From Syntrophaceae bacterium (GTDB lineage: Bacteria; Desulfobacterota; SM23-61): a DNA stretch of 44,207 nucleotides. Below the pieces are notes generated by a model, which was given only the letters and a program-made list of their open reading frames with translations, was not told the origin of the DNA and did not search any database. A program made the translations under genes and the position numbers. The DNA is taken from positions 1-44,207 of the forward strand of contig JACAEW010000159.1 in NCBI GenBank assembly GCA_013388675.1, read 5' to 3'. Every line of letters starts with the position of its first letter. The first letter of the stretch is position 1. This document shows positions 1 to 8,303 of this stretch, one piece after another.

Positions 1-1
1 C

Positions 2-940
2 CCTTTCATTCTCATCCTGGGAGAAGCTTTTCCCAAGGCCCTTTTTCAGCAGAAGGCCGATTCCTGGGTTACCAAGATCGTTCCCGCAGTTTGGGTGTTT
101 TCGATTCTTCTGTACCCTTTCGTATGGTTCATGTCCAAGGCCACCCTGACCATTTCGCGATTTCTAAGGCAGGAAGGGGAAGTCCGGCCCACGGTAACCC
201 GCGAAGAGCTCCAGTTGCTTCTTCGGGAGGAAGGGAGCCGCGGCGATATCAACCCCCTGGAACAAGCCATGATCCGCCGGATCTTCCGTTTCCCCGCGAC
301 CAAAGTCAGGGAGGCCATGATTCCCCTGGTGGAGGTGGTCGCCCTGGAAGAAAGCTGTTCCGTGGAGGAGGCCATCGCCTCGGTGCGCCGGGAGAACTAT
401 TCCCGGTATCCGGTCTATCGCCGCCGGGTGGACAATATCGTGGGAATTCTGTATAGTCTGGATCTCCTCGGAGCCGAAGGGGAGGGACAAAAGATCCAGC
501 CCTATATCCGCCCCATCTCCTTTTTTCCGGAAACCAAACCGGTCGATGAACTTCTCGTAGAGATGCAGAAGAACCAGGAGACCTTGGCCGCGGTGGTGGA
601 CGAATATGGCGGGACCGTGGGAATCGTGACCGTGGAGGACATCCTGGAGGAAGTGGTCGGGGAGATCGAAGACGAGTATGATCTCAACCAGCCCCTGTAC
701 CGCAGGATGGGACCCCGCAAGCTGTGGATCAACGCCCGCATGGAGGTGGACCAAATCAATGAGACCCTGAAACTCGGCCTTCCCAAGGGCGATTACGAGA
801 CTTTGGGAGGTTTCGTTCTGGAGCGTCTGGGGAGAGTTCCCCTGACCGGGGAGGTTTTCCGGTACAAAAAGATGCTCTTCGAAATCTTGAAATCCAACGA
901 AAAGTCGGTCCAGGAAGTGATGGTGACGCTTAAGGAATAG
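2..940 (+). CDS. CorC/HlyC-family CBS-domain membrane protein (5' end outside window)
   Basis: The reading frame is open from the first bases, so the gene begins upstream; an internal ATG at 95 is not the start. The first residues read GEAFPKALFQQKAD, which matches the end of the DUF21 (CNNM) membrane domain, followed by a hydrophobic segment around VFSILLYPFVWFM. Two CBS domains follow (from ATKVREAMIPLVEV, and from PISFFPETKPVDELL to EDILEEVVGEIEDEYD), then a CorC_HlyC C-terminal domain (from WINARMEVDQINETL). Family members are inner-membrane proteins linked to Mg2+/Co2+ efflux or membrane-damage resistance; the old name hemolysin is misleading. The C-terminal part is complete and ends in TAG. 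The substrate cannot be read from sequence. Confidence 0.9.
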   Translation, partial: PFILILGEAFPKALFQQKADSWVTKIVPAVWVFSILLYPFVWFMSKATLTISRFLRQEGEVRPTVTREELQLLLREEGSRGDINPLEQAMIRRIFRFPATKVREAMIPLVEVVALEESCSVEEAIASVRRENYSRYPVYRRRVDNIVGILYSLDLLGAEGEGQKIQPYIRPISFFPETKPVDELLVEMQKNQETLAAVVDEYGGTVGIVTVEDILEEVVGEIEDEYDLNQPLYRRMGPRKLWINARMEVDQINETLKLGLPKGDYETLGGFVLERLGRVPLTGEVFRYKKMLFEILKSNEKSVQEVMVTLKE

Positions 941-1026
941 GCGGCTTTCTTTCGCCCGAACCTTGCTTTTTTCCCATTTTTGGTTCCGCCAATTGAAGAA
1001 ATCAGGCGCGATGGGTCGAGGGCCCG

Positions 1027-1776
1027 ATGAACGTCGTTAACCTAAAGAAATTATTGCAGAGGATTCAAGCCGGAAGGGTCTCCGTGGAAAAAGGCCTGGA
1101 GGAGCTCAAACATCTGCCCTATGAGCAGATCGATTGCGCCACCATCGATCATCACCGCCATTTGCGCCAGGGGGCTCCCGAGACCATCTTCGGCGCCGGA
1201 AAGACAGCCGCCCAGGTCTTATCCATCATGAAAAAGATGAAGGAGAAGGGAAACAACATCCTGGTTACCCGTCTTGAACGGGAGAAGGTGCCGCCCCTTC
1301 GGCGGGCCTTCCCCAAAGCCCGGTATTATCCTTCATCCCGGGTTTTGACGCTCATCAACCATCCCGTCGAGATGAGGGGAAGGGGGACCATCCTGGTGGT
1401 CTGTGCCGGCACTTCGGATATCCCCGTAGCGGAAGAGGCCATCCTGACCGCCCGCATGCTGGGAAACCGGGTGGAACATCTCTACGACGTGGGGGTGGCG
1501 GGAATCCATCGGCTTATGAGCCAGAGGGAGCGCCTCATGGCCGCCAGCGTCCTCATCGTCATCGCCGGGATGGAGGGGGCTTTACCCAGCGTGGTGGCCG
1601 GGCTGGTGAACCGCCCGGTCATCGCCGTTCCCACCAGCGTTGGGTACGGGTCTCACTTCGGGGGCATCACCGCCCTTCTGGCCATGCTCAATTCTTGCGC
1701 TTCGGGGGTGACGGTGGTCAACATCGACAACGGCTACGGCGCGGCCTTTGCGGCGAGCCAGATTAACAGATTGTAA
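1027..1776 (+). CDS. larB: LarB, nickel-pincer cofactor biosynthesis carboxylase
   Basis: A 249-residue protein with the LarB layout: a helical N-terminal domain (about residues 1-110) and a PurE-like C-terminal domain starting at TILVVCAGTSDIPVAEEA. The PurE-like domain keeps GVAGIHRL, the IAGMEGALPSVVAGL stretch and the late PTSVGYG and NIDNGYGAA motifs. LarB carboxylates and hydrolyses nicotinic acid adenine dinucleotide, the first step in making the nickel pincer nucleotide used by lactate racemase and related LarA enzymes. The start ATG follows a GAGGG site. larC lies 84 bp downstream on the same strand, which supports the call. No larE or larA is in the window. Confidence 0.93.
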   Translation: MNVVNLKKLLQRIQAGRVSVEKGLEELKHLPYEQIDCATIDHHRHLRQGAPETIFGAGKTAAQVLSIMKKMKEKGNNILVTRLEREKVPPLRRAFPKARYYPSSRVLTLINHPVEMRGRGTILVVCAGTSDIPVAEEAILTARMLGNRVEHLYDVGVAGIHRLMSQRERLMAASVLIVIAGMEGALPSVVAGLVNRPVIAVPTSVGYGSHFGGITALLAMLNSCASGVTVVNIDNGYGAAFAASQINRL

Positions 1777-1860
1777 AAACGCTCAACCTTCAGTTTAAAA
1801 AAGGCTGTAGGGGCGCAGGGAATGCACCCTTGCGCAAACAGGGGGAATTGGAAAGAAGCG

Positions 1861-3024
1861 ATGAAAATTCTCTACTTTGACTGCTTCTCGGGGATCAGCG
1901 GGGACATGACTCTTGCCGCCCTCCTTGACCTGGGTCTTCCCCGATCGCTCCTGATAGAAGAGCTCAAAAAGCTCGGCCTGGAAAATTATTCTTTGGAAGT
2001 TTCTGCCGGGAACCGGAACGGGATTGCGGCACTGAGCCTGGAGGTTCGGGTTGGGCCGCACGAAGAACCTCACCGCCATTTCTCCGACATCCAGGCGATG
2101 ATCGAGAAAAGCTCGTTGGCACCCGGAATCAAAGAGACCAGTTTAGCCATTTTCCGGCGGTTGGCGGAGGCGGAAGCCAGGGTCCACCGGAAAAAAGTAG
2201 AAGAGGTTCATTTTCATGAGGTGGGGGCCATCGATTCCATCGTGGATATTGTGGGGACGGCCATCGGCATCCATTATTTTCGACCGGACCGGGTCTTCGC
2301 CTCCGAATTGCCCATGGGAAGGGGATTTGTCCAGTGCCAGCACGGGCGGCTTCCCCTGCCGGCCCCGGCCACGCTGGAAATCTTGAAGGGCTATCCGACC
2401 AAGAGCGTGGAAGTGGAAGGAGAGCTGGTGACCCCCACCGGAGCGGCGATCGTGGCCGCCCTGAGCTCTCCCTTGTCTTCCTTTCCGGCTCTGGCGATCG
2501 AAAAGATCGGTTACGGAATGGGAAAAAAGGAGTTTCCCGACCGGCCGAACCTTCTTCGGCTGGTGCTGGGAGAGTCTTCCGATGCCTACCAAATGGACCG
2601 GGCGATCGTTCTGGAATCGAATATCGACGACATGAACCCGGAGTTCTATGAACACTTGATGGACCGTCTTTTTCAAAAGGGCGCTTTGGATGTCGCCCTG
2701 GCCCCCCTGCAAATGAAAAAAAACCGGCCCGGCACACTCCTGCGGGTGATAGCCGAGGAAAAGGACGCCGAAGCCCTGGCCGAATTAATTTTGCAGGAGT
2801 CCACAACGCTGGGGGTCCGGAGCTATCCGGTGAAACGGAAGAAGCTTCCCCGGGAGGTGCGGGAGGTGGAGACCCGCTACGGGAAAATCCGGGTGAAGGT
2901 GTCCGGAGGGGTCCGATTTCAACCGGAATACGACGATTGCCGCCGCATCGCCCTCGAAAAGGGAGTTCCCATCCAGGAAGTGTACTGGGAAGCGATGAAG
3001 GAAAGGAAAGAAGGATTGGGTTAG
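1861..3024 (+). CDS. larC: LarC, nickel insertion protein for the nickel-pincer cofactor
   Basis: A 387-residue protein starting MKILYFDCFSGISGDM, the conserved LarC N terminus; later motifs include HFHEVGAIDSIVDIVG, VTPTGAAI and ESNIDDMNPE. LarC uses CTP to insert nickel into the pyridinium dithiocarboxylate nucleotide. The start at 1861 is preferred over an in-frame ATG at 1822 because GGAAAGAAG sits just upstream and homology begins here. In some firmicutes larC is split and needs a programmed frameshift; here it is one continuous frame. The gene lies 84 bp after larB, and the M20 peptidase begins 9 bp after its TAG, so the three are probably co-transcribed. Confidence 0.93.
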   Translation: MKILYFDCFSGISGDMTLAALLDLGLPRSLLIEELKKLGLENYSLEVSAGNRNGIAALSLEVRVGPHEEPHRHFSDIQAMIEKSSLAPGIKETSLAIFRRLAEAEARVHRKKVEEVHFHEVGAIDSIVDIVGTAIGIHYFRPDRVFASELPMGRGFVQCQHGRLPLPAPATLEILKGYPTKSVEVEGELVTPTGAAIVAALSSPLSSFPALAIEKIGYGMGKKEFPDRPNLLRLVLGESSDAYQMDRAIVLESNIDDMNPEFYEHLMDRLFQKGALDVALAPLQMKKNRPGTLLRVIAEEKDAEALAELILQESTTLGVRSYPVKRKKLPREVREVETRYGKIRVKVSGGVRFQPEYDDCRRIALEKGVPIQEVYWEAMKERKEGLG

Positions 3025-3033
3025 GATGAATCG

Positions 3034-4374
3034 ATGAATTTCGATTGGGAACGGGTTCAGGAAGAAGCCGTAGAGAAGCTGAGCCGGTACCTGCAGGCCG
3101 ATACGAGCAACCCGCCGGGGAAAGAGATGGCCGGCGCCAGAGTTCTCCAACGGTTTTTAGAAAAAGAAGGGCTTGCAACGACGCTGCTGGAATCCCAGCC
3201 GGAGCGGGGGAATCTGGTCTGCAGGATGAAAGGGAAAGACGGCCTTGCCCCGCTCATCCTTCTTCACCACATCGACGTCGTGCCTGTCGAAGCGGATCAA
3301 TGGGAACATCCTCCTTACTCGGGGGCCGTTCTGGATGGGGAAATCTGGGGGCGGGGCGCCCAGGACTGCAAGTCCCTGGGAATCGTCGAGCTCATGGCTT
3401 TTCTGCTCCTAAAGAGGGAGGGATTTCAACCCAATCGGGATATTGTTTACCTGGCTACGGCCGATGAAGAGGCCGGCGGAAAGTGGGGAGTCGGGTGGCT
3501 CTTGGAGAATCATCCCCAGTTCCTGAGGGCGGAATATGTCATCAACGAAGGCGGGGGAGTGGGCATGATCGTGGGTCCCAAACATATCTACACCTGTCAG
3601 ACCGCCGAAAAGGGAATCTGCTGGTTGAAATTGACCTTCAAGGGGAAACCCGGCCACGGGTCCGTTCCCCACGGCGACAACTGCGTAGTGAAAATGGCCA
3701 AGGCCATCGAGAGAATTTCAGCTTACCGCTCCCCTCTCCGCCGGAACCGAACGACCGAACGGTTCATTAAGGGGATCGCGGAAGAGCAGGCTTTTCCCCG
3801 CTCCTGGTTTATCCGCCAGCTTTTGAACCCTCTTCTTTCCCAAAAGGTGGAGAAACGAATTCCCGATCCAGGGTTCAGGGGAATGGCTGGGGCCATATTG
3901 CGCAATACCTTTGTCCCTACCGTGGTCCAGGGGGGGCAGAAGACCAACGTCATTCCCAGCGAATGTTCCTGCCAGGTGGACTGCCGGATTCTGCCGGGAG
4001 TCACCCCGGAGGAGATCAAAGAAGAGGTCCACCATGTATTGTTTGGCCTGCGGGACTACGAAATCGAAGTCCTTCAGACCGCTCCGGCATCCGAATCCCC
4101 TGCGGAAAACCCCCTGTACCGGGCAATGGAAAAGGCGCTCAAGAGCCTGGACCCCAAGGCCAAAATGATCCCCACCATGCTCACGGGGGCGACCGATTCC
4201 AGGTATTTCCGGAACCGGGGAAGCGTGGCCTACGGGTTCCAGCCCATGATGCCCATGGACAAATTATCGGAGTACCTGAGCAGGGTCCACGGCCATAACG
4301 AAAGAATCTCCGTCAAAGACCTGCTCTTCGGCACCCGGGTTCTTTACCAGGTCCTAAAAGATTTCTGTGGCTGA
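3034..4374 (+). CDS. M20 family metallopeptidase
   Basis: A 446-residue zinc-dependent peptidase/deacylase of the M20/M25/M40 group. Metal-site motifs are visible: LLHHIDVVPVE (metal His plus the following Asp), WGRGAQDCKS (bridging Asp), ATADEEAGG (catalytic Glu pair), KPGHGSVPHG in the lid-domain region and RVHGHNERI near the C terminus (last metal His). The length fits the large subgroup that includes carboxypeptidase-PM20D1-like and ArgE/DapE-like enzymes; the exact substrate, an N-acylated amino acid or small peptide, cannot be assigned. It starts 9 bp after larC with AGGA upstream of the ATG, suggesting the same transcript, although no functional link to nickel cofactor synthesis is known. 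Confidence 0.9.
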   Translation: MNFDWERVQEEAVEKLSRYLQADTSNPPGKEMAGARVLQRFLEKEGLATTLLESQPERGNLVCRMKGKDGLAPLILLHHIDVVPVEADQWEHPPYSGAVLDGEIWGRGAQDCKSLGIVELMAFLLLKREGFQPNRDIVYLATADEEAGGKWGVGWLLENHPQFLRAEYVINEGGGVGMIVGPKHIYTCQTAEKGICWLKLTFKGKPGHGSVPHGDNCVVKMAKAIERISAYRSPLRRNRTTERFIKGIAEEQAFPRSWFIRQLLNPLLSQKVEKRIPDPGFRGMAGAILRNTFVPTVVQGGQKTNVIPSECSCQVDCRILPGVTPEEIKEEVHHVLFGLRDYEIEVLQTAPASESPAENPLYRAMEKALKSLDPKAKMIPTMLTGATDSRYFRNRGSVAYGFQPMMPMDKLSEYLSRVHGHNERISVKDLLFGTRVLYQVLKDFCG

Positions 4375-4484
4375 CCGGAAACGGGAAAGCAGCAATCCTT
4401 CTTATCGGGTATCAAGAATTCAGCATCCCGTTTTGTTTTCTGAACGATAGCCGGCAACCAATGAACAGCGAAAGGGCATAGCCG

Positions 4485-5681
4485 ATGGATTTCCTCAAAA
4501 GCTATCAGGTTCGTTTTCCCAGGGGTGTGCATTTCGGATTGGGAGTCTCGGAAAAGGCAGGAGAAATCGCCAAGGCTTACGAGGCCCAAAAAGTTCTCCT
4601 CGTGACCGACCGCGTTTTGGGGGCGGCGGGAATCATCGAAAAAATCTGTCAGAACATTTCCCGGGAAGGGGTGCGCCCGGTGTTGTATGACGGAGTCGTA
4701 ACCGAGCCCACGACCCAGCAGGTTCAAGAAGGGTTGGAGGTTTATAAAAAAGAAGGTTGCGACGTGATCGTTGCCCTGGGCGGGGGGAGTTGCCTGGATG
4801 CGGCCAAGGGGATTGCCGTTTTAGCTACGAATGGGGGGCGACTCCAGGATTATGAGGGACGGGGAAAGATCAAAAAGCCCAAAGCCCCCCTGATTGCCAT
4901 TCCCACGACCGCCGGCACGGGATCGGAAGTGAGCTGGGGTGCGGTGATTACGGATACGGAGCGGAAAGTCAAATTCATTGTCCATAGCCCGCTGAACATC
5001 CCGGAGGAAGCCATCGAAGACCCTTTACTGACGCTATCCATGCCCCCGGGCATCACCGCCTCCAGCGGAATGGATGCCCTGACCCATGCCATCGAGGGCT
5101 TTATCTCCATGCGGGAGGCCAACCAGGGCTACGGGTCTCCCCCCTTGATCCAATACTTCGCCCTCCCGGCGATTGAATTGATCGCCCAGAGCCTACGGCA
5201 GGCCTGGGCCAATGGAAAAGACATCCAGGCGCGGAGTAATATGCTTTTGGGACAGTTGCTTGCCGGATTCACTTTTGCCAACAACGGGACGGCTCTGGCC
5301 CACGGAATGGCCAGGCCTCTGGGGGCCTATTTCCATGTGCCCCACGGATTGGCCAACGCCATCTGCCTTTCCCGGGTCATGGAATTCACCTGGGTGGCAA
5401 CCCCAGAGAAATTTGCCCTCATTGCCAAAGCCATGGGAGAAGAGGTGAGAGGCCTTTCTGATGTGCAGGCCGCTCACAAAGCCGTAGAGGCCGTGAGAAA
5501 GCTGTGTCAGGATATCCAAATTCCCAAGTTGAGCAGCCTGGGAATCCAACGGGAGGATTATCAGCGGGTTCTGGTTCAGATGGCCAGGGACGGCCTGGCC
5601 TCCGGAACCCCCCAAGTCAATCCCCGGGTCCCCACGGAAAAAGAGATTGTCGAACTTTTCAACTTGGTATACGATGAATAA
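4485..5681 (+). CDS. Iron-containing (group III) alcohol dehydrogenase
   Basis: A 398-residue NAD(P)-dependent alcohol dehydrogenase. The N-terminal dinucleotide-binding half has the GGGSCLDAAKGIA signature; the metal-binding half carries IPTTAGTGSEVS, SGMDALTHAIEG and the long FANNGTALAHGMARPLGAYFHVPHGLANA region, in which the conserved Asp and His residues bind iron or zinc. Such enzymes interconvert primary alcohols or 1,2-diols and aldehydes; in strict anaerobes several act as ethanol, butanol or lactaldehyde dehydrogenases. Substrate is not predictable here. The gene is complete, with AAAGGG upstream of the ATG, and is separated by 110 bp from the M20 peptidase. Confidence 0.92.
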   Translation: MDFLKSYQVRFPRGVHFGLGVSEKAGEIAKAYEAQKVLLVTDRVLGAAGIIEKICQNISREGVRPVLYDGVVTEPTTQQVQEGLEVYKKEGCDVIVALGGGSCLDAAKGIAVLATNGGRLQDYEGRGKIKKPKAPLIAIPTTAGTGSEVSWGAVITDTERKVKFIVHSPLNIPEEAIEDPLLTLSMPPGITASSGMDALTHAIEGFISMREANQGYGSPPLIQYFALPAIELIAQSLRQAWANGKDIQARSNMLLGQLLAGFTFANNGTALAHGMARPLGAYFHVPHGLANAICLSRVMEFTWVATPEKFALIAKAMGEEVRGLSDVQAAHKAVEAVRKLCQDIQIPKLSSLGIQREDYQRVLVQMARDGLASGTPQVNPRVPTEKEIVELFNLVYDE

Positions 5682-5831
5682 AAGAGATGGGCCATGGGGC
5701 CATTTGGCCGGGATCAACTTGGATTATGGCTCATAATAATTTGGCGGAAAGCTGACCGCTGTTGCAGTAAACTGAAACCGTCTTTAAGGGCATAATCCGC
5801 AATCCGAAATCGGCAACTCCAAATTTGGTGT

Positions 5832-5907
5832 GGGGGCATAGCTCAGCTGGGAGAGCACAACGTTCGCAACGTTGGGGTCGAGGGTTCGAATCCCTTTGCC
5901 TCCACCA
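5832..5907 (+). tRNA. tRNA-Ala (anticodon CGC)
   Basis: A 76-nt cloverleaf. The acceptor stem GGGGGCA pairs with TGCCTCC and contains the G3:U70 wobble that identifies alanine tRNA. The D arm is GCTC/GAGC around AGCTGGGA. The anticodon stem CAACG/CGTTG closes the loop TTCGCAA, placing CGC at 5865-5867, which reads GCG codons. The variable loop is GGGTC and the T arm GAGGG/CCCTT encloses TTCGAAT. Discriminator A and an encoded CCA end at 5907. No second copy of the 3' end is visible in the window, so there is no sign of an integrated element using it as an attachment site. Confidence 0.96.
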
Positions 5908-6005
5908 AAATAACCGCATTGCCCAAAATTACCGCCTCATGCTTTCTGGCCGAGCTTTCCCCCCTTATTTGAAATAGCTATTTAAATATTCTCCATCCGC
6001 GGAAA

Positions 6006-6039
6006 GACCATAACGAAATAGGTCCTATTTCTAATGGTC
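6006..6039. repeat. Interrupted palindrome / strong hairpin
   Basis: GACCAT (6006-6011) pairs with ATGGTC (6034-6039), and inside it GAAATAGG (6015-6022) pairs with CCTATTTC (6024-6031). That is 14 base pairs broken only by a small AAC/TA internal loop. It lies in an otherwise gene-free, AT-richer gap between the tRNA and the 3' end of the minus-strand pRiA4b-like gene. It could act as a bidirectional terminator, though without a long T tract, or be a protein-binding dyad. The rest of 5908-6121 shows nothing recognisable. Confidence 0.5.
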
Positions 6040-6121
6040 ACTCTGTTGAGGTGCGAAGGTCCATTCCGGGTCCCCAAGAAAAGGTGCTTCAGCGAATAAT
6101 AGGTAAAATGGAATGGACTCG

Positions 6122-7087
6122 TTAGTATTCAGGGTACTGCTCCGGACTAGCGCCCTTCCTTTCCACGATTTGCGGATTTTGGGGATGCGGTTTATCCTGG
6201 CGTATTTCTTCCAGGGTTACGCGAAAACGCCATTCATCGCCGTAATCGAAGAGATAGAGAAAAGTCTGCCCCTGGGTCAAGCCAAGTTCTCCGATGCTTA
6301 CCTCATCCACATACGGGCCTTCGTCCTCGTAGGGTGAGGTGAATTTTTCGTCCGACCAGGGAACGCCGTCCATGAAAAAAGAGTAAAGATGATCGGAGTC
6401 AAATTTATAAGCGAATTGAATCGCATGGTGTAAATCCAGAAGGGTGTGACCTGAAGATAACTCTATCTTTCTCCAAAGGTTATCGGAAAGGGACACTCGA
6501 AAAAGATAAACTCCTTCCACATTTTGGGTTACGGTCCAAAAGCCGAAAAGGGCGAAGTAGACCCAAAGGTAGCCGAGGGATTCTGGGCGGCCAAGGAGGT
6601 CCGCCGCCCGTATCGGTGCATGGGGAGTTTTTCCTGCGATTATTTCCAAAAGGCCTTCTACGTGCAAGATAGCCAATCCCCTGAATATCGAGGATTCGAT
6701 TTGACTCCATTTGATGTCAACCCAAAGAGTCTCGAGGAGAAAAAAATATTTTTCGGTAGCCTTCAGCTTGAGGAAATCCTCCGCCCGGGTTGAAACCTGT
6801 AAAACGATTTTATTCCCCTTTCCTGAATGCCTTTGCACCAACCTCCCGGCCTGGGACAGGTGAAAAAAAAGGTGGAGCTCAGGATGAAACTCCTGCCCGG
6901 TCCGCACGGTTATGCCGTCACGGGGATGGACCATCCGTCGGTTCATTTCGAAAAGGGCTTTGCCGCCAAGGTAGCCTTTGGGAGTCAAATAGGGTTTGCT
7001 GGTTGCGATATAGTCCAGGAAGGATAGAAAATCACGAACCAGCGAAGTCGGTTCCGTTTCCGTGATCAAGAATCTCGATGCCCTCAT
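6122..7087 (-). CDS. Plasmid pRiA4b ORF-3 family protein
   Basis: A 321-residue protein. The C-terminal third (about residues 195-305) matches the pRiA4b ORF-3 / IS1096 TnpR-like domain: YLFRVSLSDNLWRKIELSSGHTLLDLHHAI, then HLYSFFMDG, VSIGELGLTQGQTFLYLFDYGDEWRFRV. The N-terminal 190 residues are mostly helical and unassigned. The start at 7087 follows GGGAGAAACGGGAG and there is an in-frame TAA further upstream. The domain turns up on mobile elements and as an orphan chromosomal gene, and its biochemical role is unknown; the old resolvase label is not supported by any catalytic motif here. The next gene upstream on the same strand is the VOC protein, 70 bp away. Confidence 0.85.
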   Translation of the reverse strand: MRASRFLITETEPTSLVRDFLSFLDYIATSKPYLTPKGYLGGKALFEMNRRMVHPRDGITVRTGQEFHPELHLFFHLSQAGRLVQRHSGKGNKIVLQVSTRAEDFLKLKATEKYFFLLETLWVDIKWSQIESSIFRGLAILHVEGLLEIIAGKTPHAPIRAADLLGRPESLGYLWVYFALFGFWTVTQNVEGVYLFRVSLSDNLWRKIELSSGHTLLDLHHAIQFAYKFDSDHLYSFFMDGVPWSDEKFTSPYEDEGPYVDEVSIGELGLTQGQTFLYLFDYGDEWRFRVTLEEIRQDKPHPQNPQIVERKGASPEQYPEY

Positions 7088-7157
7088 CTCCCGTTTCTCC
7101 CTTTTCCATTATGGGGTTATTCTGCATCGATGGCAGAGCGGTATTTTTTGTCGATTC

Positions 7158-7532
7158 CTAAGTCCTGTCGACCAATTCCAAGTACACATTATCCGGACCG
7201 AGGCAGAAGGCGATCTTCGCCCCGGAAACAGACCGGGTGAGCTCTACGGGAAAGCTGTAACCGCTACCCTTCAGCCGGCGGACCAGGTCCTGGATGTTTT
7301 CCACTGCGATTCCCAGGTGGTCAATGCTCGCATTTTCCGGTTTCGGGTTCTCCACCGCCGGAGGAAGATGGAGGATGGAAAGGTTTGATTTCTCCCCGAG
7401 GGCCAGGACAGTGATCTTTCTCCCCAAATTTGCAAACTCTTTGACCACCTTGGCCCCGAAGAAGGTCTCGAAGAAATCGATCGTTCTCGCGGGATTGCTG
7501 GCTCGGATATGAACGTGTTCAATGTGGGCCAT
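7158..7532 (-). CDS. VOC-family (glyoxalase/bleomycin resistance fold) protein
   Basis: A 124-residue single-module VOC protein: MAHIEHVHIRASNPARTIDFFETFFGAKVV at the start, then IDHLGIAVENIQDLVRRLKGSGY, and IAFCLGPDNVYLELVDRT at the end. His and Glu residues at the usual metal positions (HVH, DHLG, YLELV) suggest a metal-dependent enzyme such as a glyoxalase I-like lyase or a methylmalonyl-CoA epimerase-like isomerase, but subfamily cannot be fixed. The start at 7532 is chosen over an in-frame ATG at 7577 because AGGGAGAA lies just upstream of it and family homology begins there. It ends in TAG. Confidence 0.85.
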   Translation of the reverse strand: MAHIEHVHIRASNPARTIDFFETFFGAKVVKEFANLGRKITVLALGEKSNLSILHLPPAVENPKPENASIDHLGIAVENIQDLVRRLKGSGYSFPVELTRSVSGAKIAFCLGPDNVYLELVDRT

Positions 7533-7711
7533 CTGGTTCTCCCTGAAATTTAATTTTTTCCTGATGGGTTCCAGCATAATCCATTTTAGGCCGCAGGTAA
7601 AGGGAGACCCTTCTTTTCCGGCTTTCCTTCGATGAAATCCCCTCTTGGCAGAAAGCGACGAGTTTGTTAAGGTAAAAGCAACGGGGGATCATCTATAACC
7701 TGGAGGGCATT

Positions 7712-8287
7712 ATGAAGGTCCTGGGCATCTTTGGGAGTCCACGCAAGGGGGGGAACACGGAAACTCTGCTCAAAGAATTCCTGCGGGGTTGCAAGGAGGG
7801 GGGCGCTGAGGTGGAAGAGATTTTCCTGCGGGACCTCAAAATCACTCCCTGCCTGGAAATCTACGCGTGTAAAAAGGATGGCCGGTGCCCCCTCCAGGAT
7901 GACATGCAAGCGCTCTACCCGAAATTGGCCGAGACCGATGTTCTGGCGGTGGCCTCGCCGATCTTTTTTTATTCGGTCAGCGCCCATTTGAAAGCCATGA
8001 TCGATCGTTGCCAGGCCTTATGGGCCAAGAAGTACCTGCTCAATCAACCCATTGCCCCCGGAAGGCCCGGGCGGAAAGGGGTTTTCCTGGCGGTGGGAGG
8101 TTCCAGGGGGAGCAAGACCTTTGACGGGGTCCTGCTGACCATGAAATACTTCTTCGACGCCTTGGACGTTTCTTTCCATCGGTCTCTTCTTTACAAAGAG
8201 GTGGACGGCAAAGGCGAAATCCTGCAACACCCCACCGCCATGGCCGAGGCGCACGCTCTGGGAAAAGAAATCGCCAAGGGAATTTAG
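7712..8287 (+). CDS. NADPH-dependent FMN reductase-like flavoprotein
   Basis: A 191-residue flavodoxin-fold protein. The FMN phosphate loop is GIFGSPRKGGNTETLL at the N terminus, and ASPIFFYSVSAHLKAMIDR is the flavin-binding strand-loop typical of the iron-sulfur flavoprotein/WrbA-like reductases. A short cysteine-containing stretch (CLEIYACKKDGRCPLQDDM) sits where Isf-type proteins bind a cluster, but only three Cys are present and they are not in the compact Isf pattern, so a cluster is doubtful. Likely a reductase for FMN or quinones in an anaerobe. GGAGGG precedes the ATG. murQ starts 16 bp after its TAG. Confidence 0.87.
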   Translation: MKVLGIFGSPRKGGNTETLLKEFLRGCKEGGAEVEEIFLRDLKITPCLEIYACKKDGRCPLQDDMQALYPKLAETDVLAVASPIFFYSVSAHLKAMIDRCQALWAKKYLLNQPIAPGRPGRKGVFLAVGGSRGSKTFDGVLLTMKYFFDALDVSFHRSLLYKEVDGKGEILQHPTAMAEAHALGKEIAKGI

Positions 8288-8303
8288 GAGCGCGGAAACC
8301 GGA

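Noticed and set aside
164-754. Long minus-strand frames opposite known genes (also at 2129-3178, 31429-33246 and 38481-39758)
   Set aside because: These are shadows of GC-rich coding sequence; the opposite frame in each case has clear family motifs.
5731-5919. Minus-strand ORF reading RDSNPRPQRCERCALPAELCP
   Set aside because: This is the well-known false protein produced by translating the antisense of a tRNA gene; the tRNA-Ala at 5832-5907 explains it.
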